Shown: in pieces, positions 59,310-64,000 of the stretch
Layout of the letters: each line of letters begins with the position of its first letter
How positions within the stretch are numbered: the stretch's first letter is position 1
Assembly (NCBI GenBank): GCA_022495005.1
Contig: JAGYXB010000687.1
Location: 372,001 to 436,000, forward strand
From: Rhyacophila brunnea
Taxonomy: Eukaryota; Arthropoda; Insecta; Trichoptera; Rhyacophilidae
DNA length: 64,000 bases
Direction of reading: 5' to 3'
Made by a program: the position numbers and the translations under genes
Notes under the pieces: model-generated
Databases searched by the model: none
The model's input: only the letters and a program-made list of their open reading frames with translations
What the model was told of the DNA's origin: nothing

Positions 59310-59522
59310 GGTACTGTTCGGTTATACGGAATACAGCGGAAAAGACATTTTGAAAATAGCCGATAAACTGGATTATTTGTTAGGTTAACCTAACCAAACC
59401 TAACATAACCTTACCTAACCTAACCCAACCTAACCTAAACTAACCCAAACTAACAAATAATCCAGATATCGGGTATTTTCAAAATGCGTTTTCCGCTGTA
59501 TTCCGTATAACCGAACAGTACC
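59310..59522. mobile_element. Palindromic MITE with TTAGG-like loop, copy 3 (213 bp, perfect 8-bp TSD)
   Basis: Starts GGTACTGTTCGGTTATACGG and ends CCGTATAACCGAACAGTACC, so the terminal 20 bases are perfect inverted repeats. Perfect GAAATATT duplications (59302-59309 and 59523-59530) bound it. Arms continue with AATACAGCGGAAAA and AAAATAGCCGATAAACTGG. The loop is GGTTAACC followed by about a dozen CCTAA-type pentamers, longer than in copy 2. Confidence 0.94.
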
Positions 59523-59530
59523 GAAATATT

Positions 59531-59981
59531 TCATAAAAAATACGCATACTTTAATTAATATTTAAAATAATATTGATACTAATTTAACATGTATAAGTAG
59601 ATATAAAACATCTCCAAAAACTTGTGAAAGTCATATTTATCAAAATAGTTATAATGATAATATTGCTTGAGACATTCACGAATCGAATTAGATTTTTAGG
59701 TTATCATTGTGTATACTTTATTTTTCTTTCCTCAACTTTTCTGGGTCATTGGAGAAGCTTTTCTCTAGACATATCTTCTCTCTTGAGAATGGCTTATAAA
59801 AATAAAACCTAAAAACGTATCAATATCAAAATCCTAGTTTGATAATATCTAAAAACAATATTATTTATATTCAGATTGTCTTCACAAAAATTCCTTCGCC
59901 AATTTATACTGAATAGATAAAAATATAATGTGTACTTAGGGAATACAGTCATCAATACAATATACGTTGCAGATTTATTGA
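59531..59981. other. AT-rich spacer
   Basis: A 62-codon hydrophobic frame at 59624-59812 is not supported. Nothing else. Confidence 0.4.
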
Positions 59982-60269
59982 CTAAGTGCGCTTTAAGGCG
60001 GAAATATTCGTAATGGAAAAATAATATTGTCGTAAAATTTCATTAGGTTTTTTTTCAATATCTTTCAAATACAAATAATATGGCTTCAATATACCGCACA
60101 CAAGAGAGCTGACTGCCAATAATAAAAGCACGTACAAAACACTTTTCATATATAAATTCTCATTTTCAGACGATAAAAGCGTTTTTATTAAAGAGGGAAT
60201 CCATACACTTTTGTTCAATGTACAGCCAGGAATTGTGGCCGTATTAAAAAATGTAAATTTTTTCATCAC
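59982..60269 (-). CDS. Small ORF, about 94 codons, one membrane segment, unknown
   Basis: Reads from ATG (MKKFTFFNTATIPGC) just after an in-frame TAA and an upstream AAATAAG that could serve as an acceptor. Residues about 43-64 (SVLYVLLLLAVSSLVCGIL) form a single hydrophobic membrane-like segment, followed by a polar tail ending SALKRT. An AATAAA polyadenylation-type signal lies 3 bases beyond the stop. It may be the last exon of a gene whose first exon is 60322-60612, but the phases of the obvious splice sites do not match, so they may be unrelated or chance. Not recognised. Confidence 0.25.
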   Translation of the reverse strand: MMKKFTFFNTATIPGCTLNKSVWIPSLIKTLLSSENENLYMKSVLYVLLLLAVSSLVCGILKPYYLYLKDIEKKPNEILRQYYFSITNISALKRT

Positions 60270-60321
60270 TTATTTAAAATAAACCTAATTTCATTAGATA
60301 TAAATTTAGCATTTTTTCAAT

Positions 60322-60612
60322 TTAGAAGGTATTAAAATAAAGCCCTATGTAACATTTTATCATATTTGTAATTACGATTTTAATATCATTAAAAATTGTA
60401 CTTACGTGATCGGCTGAACACTCGCAGTGGTCGGCAAAATTTTTATAAATTTGAGACACTAAAAAAACAAATCTCTCAATCGACTGATTAAAATAATCTG
60501 AGATGTTTTTATGATGGGAAAAAATGCGTTTTATGATTATTGAGTGGCCAATAGTTAAACAAACAGAATAGCATACAATTAAAAAAAATAGAAGCAGTTT
60601 TGACATCACCAT
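60322..60612 (-). CDS. Candidate secreted-protein first exon, unknown function
   Basis: The frame starts MVMSKLLLFFLIVCYSVCLT, a good signal peptide (basic n-region, hydrophobic core, small residues near the expected cleavage site at about residue 20-22). It continues with a polar, Cys-bearing segment (FADHCECSADH) and reaches a consensus donor CAC|GTAAGT at about 60405, after 69 codons. Beyond the donor the frame runs on 27 more codons to a stop, with lower-quality, AT-driven sequence. Signal peptide plus strong donor make this one of the better coding candidates in the window, but no downstream exon joins in phase and I recognise no family. Confidence 0.3.
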   Translation of the reverse strand: MVMSKLLLFFLIVCYSVCLTIGHSIIIKRIFSHHKNISDYFNQSIERFVFLVSQIYKNFADHCECSADHVSTIFNDIKIVITNMIKCYIGLYFNTF

Positions 60613-61500
60613 GTTTTATCTGTAAACGTGTACTTGTAACCGCTTTGTATGAAAAGTTATTAATATTTTAGTCCTAGATTATTGGCCCACTGTGTATAAC
60701 ATGTTATTGTGATGTTCATATTATTACTTCTTAACATACTAAACATTAAGAAATAACAATATTTTGTCGTGGAATAGTAATCAAGGGTCAATGGAGAAAG
60801 AAAAGCCATTTAATAAAAAATAAAAAACGGTTAGTTATATAATATTTACAATCGTATGTTAAATTTTGAAGACGATATACTAATTTGGTTGTCAATGCAT
60901 TTTGTATTATTTGATCAATCGTCAGCATCTCAATTATATTATTGTTTCCTCATATAGTTTTAAGATCCGTTACTTTTCTCTTGAATGTATGCATACTTTT
61001 ATATATCGCATTAATACATTCAAATACTAAAATTTATCTTTAAAATAAAATAGTGATTGCGAAAACATTTACTTTAATAAACTATTTTTTACAGGGGCAA
61101 CGTCTATTATGATTATGCATTTTTCAATATAAATTACTTCTTTACCCGTACAGGATTCATAAAAAATATAATTTTTATATTTTTACTTTCAACCTACGCC
61201 CTACGCGAGCAAACGAGAAAAGCTTTGCGATCGACAGTTTGCCAACCAATGTACAATAAAATTTGAATACATATACAATTATTTAAGACCGTAAAATATG
61301 TTTCAAACATATATACTGGGAAGTGTTATTGCGACGACGGTAATAGTGATTATTACATTAGGCTCTTCTTTCCTCTTCCTTCTGTTATTTCTGTTTATAA
61401 ATGCATTTTACAATATTTGAATCTGCTTACAAAAACAAACTGATTGGTAAACTTTTTTTTTAAATTTATTGATAAACGACTATACTCACTATACCAAAAT
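60613..61500. other. AT-rich DNA, nothing recognised
   Basis: Would be the upstream region of the candidate exon at 60612; no TATA or initiator motif is convincing. Confidence 0.35.
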
Positions 61501-61504
61501 ACAT

Positions 61505-61700
61505 ACAGACATCACCATGTTCGTTCTGAAAGGATCTTATAGGTTTCTACAGAGTGAAGGTTTATTAACATATTTTTGTTTTTATGACGAATGGACATTA
61601 ATTAGCTAATCGTTCAATTAATTTAGTCCATACCATAGATAACAGACGTATATATATGTCCATACTCTGGGTTCAACACACGCATTGAAAAACAACTTCT
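61505..61700 (-). mobile_element. Degenerate SINE-A copy
   Basis: Minus-strand order of remnants: TTGTTTTTCAATGCGTGTG, GAACCCAGAGTATGG (box B area), CCATTCGTCATAAAAAC, AAACCTTCACTCTGTAGAAA and CCTATAAGATCC. Matches the family body with many changes. Confidence 0.6.
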
Positions 61701-62399
61701 TCGACAACGTCTTACATATTAATATATTATTGATATTCATACCTTTATGTTGAGTCTTCGCATGACTAATTGATATGTATTGTGCCCGAAACATTTACCG
61801 CCAACACCATATTTGGCTGTTTAAATGTGTTTATTGTCGATGGTAGCTATCACTGATAACTTTACTGTTTAGATCACGTCTGTTGTATCGTATTGTCTTG
61901 CCGTGGTGCCCTTTTCACTATCTCTTATTTACTAACTACTAAAATGTACTGGTAACGTGGCGCGTTGTAATTTGAAGCGTGATTTAAACATGATAGATCG
62001 TTTAAAGCAATGCCACAAAATTTACGCAAATATTCATATTTCTATGAAACAATAATACACTTTCAATCTTTAATAAATAGTATAGATTTGTTAATTCAAT
62101 TATTTGTTATGCTAGAACGAATCTAAGTGGTTTTACTAGATTTAAGAATGTAAAATTCTTTTTTAATAAAAACATATAGTTTTTGAAATACCAGAAACAC
62201 ATAATAGGAAAGTTGGGCCGATTCGAATTCAAATCTCATCTATCACTTTTTACTAATTGAAGTCCAAGTAAGTTTATTAGTATCCTACATCAAGTAATTA
62301 ATAACTAATAACTACGCTATCTTTTTGACGCATTTTAAATTCTGTACATTTCCTATTTCTTTTATTTGTTTTTTTAAATATAAAACGATTTCTGAAAGT
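61701..62399. other. AT-rich DNA, nothing recognised
   Basis: A box-B-like GATTCGAATTCAAATC near 62220 is not accompanied by a box A. Confidence 0.4.
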
Positions 62400-62785
62400 G
62401 ACTTCAGCAGGCATATTCTAACATACCACTTACTATAAAAAAAGAACAAGATGCAAGACCGACTGTTTTGCTGCAATCACAATGGAATGACTAATAAAAT
62501 TATAGGTTATGTTGATAATATGTCTAACATGTCAATACAAAATTCTTGTGTTCGGCTCATTACTAACTAGATGGCGCTGGTTCAGCTTTACCCGCTTGTG
62601 TTTAGTCTTATCCGCTTGGGTTTGGCAACACAAACATATTCGAATTTAGCCGACATGTCTAAAAACCTAAATTTTCGCAGTATTATCAACCGTTTAGTGT
62701 ATGGAATTCCTTCCGTATTTGTAACAATGCAAATAACGGAAACGTGCTAAAGTGATATCCGTTATAAATAAACCTGCAGGTTGAT
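62400..62785 (+). repeat. Dispersed repeat R3, copy 3
   Basis: Same blocks as copy 2: CAGCAGGCATATTCTAACAT, GCAAGACCGACTGTTTTGCT, GCAATCACAATGGAATGACT, TTATGTTGATAATATGTC, CTAGATGGCGCTGG, CCTAAATTTTCGCAG, GTGTATGGAATTCCTTCCGT and ATGCAAATAACGGAAACG. It lacks the segment between AAAAAAGAAC and the GCAAGA block that copy 2 has. Confidence 0.75.
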
Positions 62786-64000
62786 GTAAATTATTGTTTA
62801 TTTTTATATTATATATATATATGTAGACATGCCTGTGATTGGAATAAAACATGTCGCGATGCGATTCTAGCACCGACAGAACCTTACAATTCGCGTTTCT
62901 CACCCGTCCTCACCACCCTTATTCAGTGTTCATCTTTTATCCAGGATTACCCCTCGAGCGACTACTGCGGCGTAAGGGAAGGCGTCTACTGATTGGTTAT
63001 TGATGTGACAATTGAGTTGATATAATAACTGTCGTACGCTTACACGCCGAATTACAATCGAATAGACTGTACAATCGATGAGTATACTAATAATACAATT
63101 TAAATGTGCGTTTGGTTGGTATTAACGAAAAAACTACTTGTTCACTATTGATGAAACTTGCACATCCTTTAGAATACGTTATCGGTACTAATTTAGTAAT
63201 ACACTCGATTTTTGTTATCACAAAAAAAATTATGATGAATACAACAAAAATATGGCACAGGATAGAAACGCACACATAGAAATCGAATAATTAATAATAC
63301 GAACTAGTCTGTTTATTTATTGTGTATATTTTTCTACCTTCTCTTTCTATATTTAACGTGAATCAATTCATAGGTGATCGTTAGTAAAAAATAAATGAAT
63401 ATTTTGCAATTTTTAAAATTTATAGTATTATATCATTATTATCAGCCTGGATCAATCCATTGCTGAAGGTAAAAGGATTTGAAAGTAATTATTGATCATT
63501 ATATATTATAATATTATATATTGTATAAAATGTACCTACTTATGTGAACTTGTTTAAAAGTAAAACCATAATATACGATATGCCAACAGAAATAAGTATT
63601 TGATTTTTTTTTACGACCCGGCGGGTTTCGCTTTTCGGTATCGTCAGGCACTATGCACAGTCATCAATGGAAAATGACCAACATATTATACATAATATAG
63701 TTAGTCACTGTTTACTATATAGTTTCTGATAATACAAAAATTGTATAAAATAAATAACAAAACTAATCGTAAGTATCGGAGCCACCCATGCAATGGAATT
63801 TTTCTAGAACTAATAATTAGTTAATTAATGAATTAAATTTTGTGATATATTAAAGAAGTTTGAAGATGCCGAAAGGTAAAACAAAGAACGATTCAAATGA
63901 AGACAAATACAAATCATAAATCATCTATAACGATGAATTTATTTTAAAATAGTGTTCAGGTATATAAATTAAAGGCAATGGTAACTCTTGAATTCCGGTC
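62786..64000. other. AT-rich DNA with a (TA)n run and a GC-richer patch at about 62930-63060
   Basis: (TA)n at about 62806-62822. The patch contains CCCCTCGAGCGACTACTGCG, TCTACTGATTGGTTATTGAT and TGTCGTACGC, possibly regulatory. Short frames at 62694-62903 and 63087-63275 are unsupported. No gene reaches the right edge. Confidence 0.35.

Noticed and set aside
1..64000. CRISPR arrays, bacterial operons, rRNA
   Set aside because: No regularly spaced repeats, no ribosome binding sites or dense coding, and intron-bearing, SINE-rich structure shows a eukaryotic nuclear genome.
1..64000. LTR retrotransposons or integrated viral sequences
   Set aside because: No paired LTRs, gag/protease/integrase motifs or viral protein motifs were recognised in any frame.

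Overview
The window reads as AT-rich (by eye roughly 70% AT) nuclear DNA from an insect. The evidence is RTE-type LINE fragments, tRNA-derived SINEs, hAT-like and palindromic MITEs, arrays of the insect-type TTAGG/CCTAA pentamer, a transposase gene split by a spliceosomal intron, and no bacterial operons or ribosome binding sites. The RTE protein resembles lepidopteran RTE proteins, and the base composition would also suit hemipterans such as aphids. I do not assign an order with confidence.

I found no complete, recognisable host protein-coding gene. The window looks like a gene desert or a very large intron. Its background is AT-rich DNA carrying (1) transposable-element insertions and (2) about a dozen GC-richer islands of 100-300 bp (near 1.4, 3.0, 4.2, 9.1, 11.1, 16.3, 26.0, 27.6, 32.7, 36.9, 46.0, 48.2 and 63.0 kb). 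The islands have no long open frame and could be regulatory or conserved non-coding elements; that is inference.

Layout. 0-10 kb: mostly unannotated AT-rich DNA, a hairpin MITE with a telomere-like loop (3.85 kb), a truncated relative (2.2 kb), a MITE with GGCGCC/GTCCAGTTG ends (4.9 kb) and a GC-ended MITE with a perfect 8-bp target duplication (8.0 kb). 10-30 kb: two hAT-type CAGTGGCG elements (10.0 and 25.1 kb), a long GC-ended MITE inserted in an older repeat (11.7 kb), SINE-A (13.8 kb), another GC-ended MITE (16.7 kb), a MITE nested in an older repeat (20.0 kb), a foldback element (24.6 kb), a candidate small exon (22.6 kb) and SINE-B pieces (29 kb). 30-50 kb: a second TTAGG hairpin MITE (33.8 kb), a GC-ended MITE (34.4 kb), an RTE 3' fragment (37.5 kb), a strong 308-bp foldback element (40.5 kb), then a dense cluster of SINE-A, a head-to-head inverted SINE-B pair and a 5'-truncated RTE reverse transcriptase (41.6-43.9 kb), followed by SINE-B (44.6 kb) and SINE-A (45.2 kb). 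50-64 kb: a two-exon Tc1/mariner (IS630)-like transposase N-terminal half on the minus strand (53.8-54.7 kb), an internally deleted LINE endonuclease relic (55.75 kb), an older repeat family (56.8 and 62.4 kb), another MITE with perfect 8-bp duplications (57.6 kb), the third TTAGG hairpin MITE (59.3 kb) and two small ORFs of unknown function (60.0-60.6 kb).

The most informative results are structural. Several MITE families can be delimited to the base by 8-bp target-site duplications, one insertion has an in-window relative of its empty site, and the transposase can be assembled across an intron with canonical, phase-matched splice sites. No CRISPR array, rRNA, intact tRNA gene or operon was seen.
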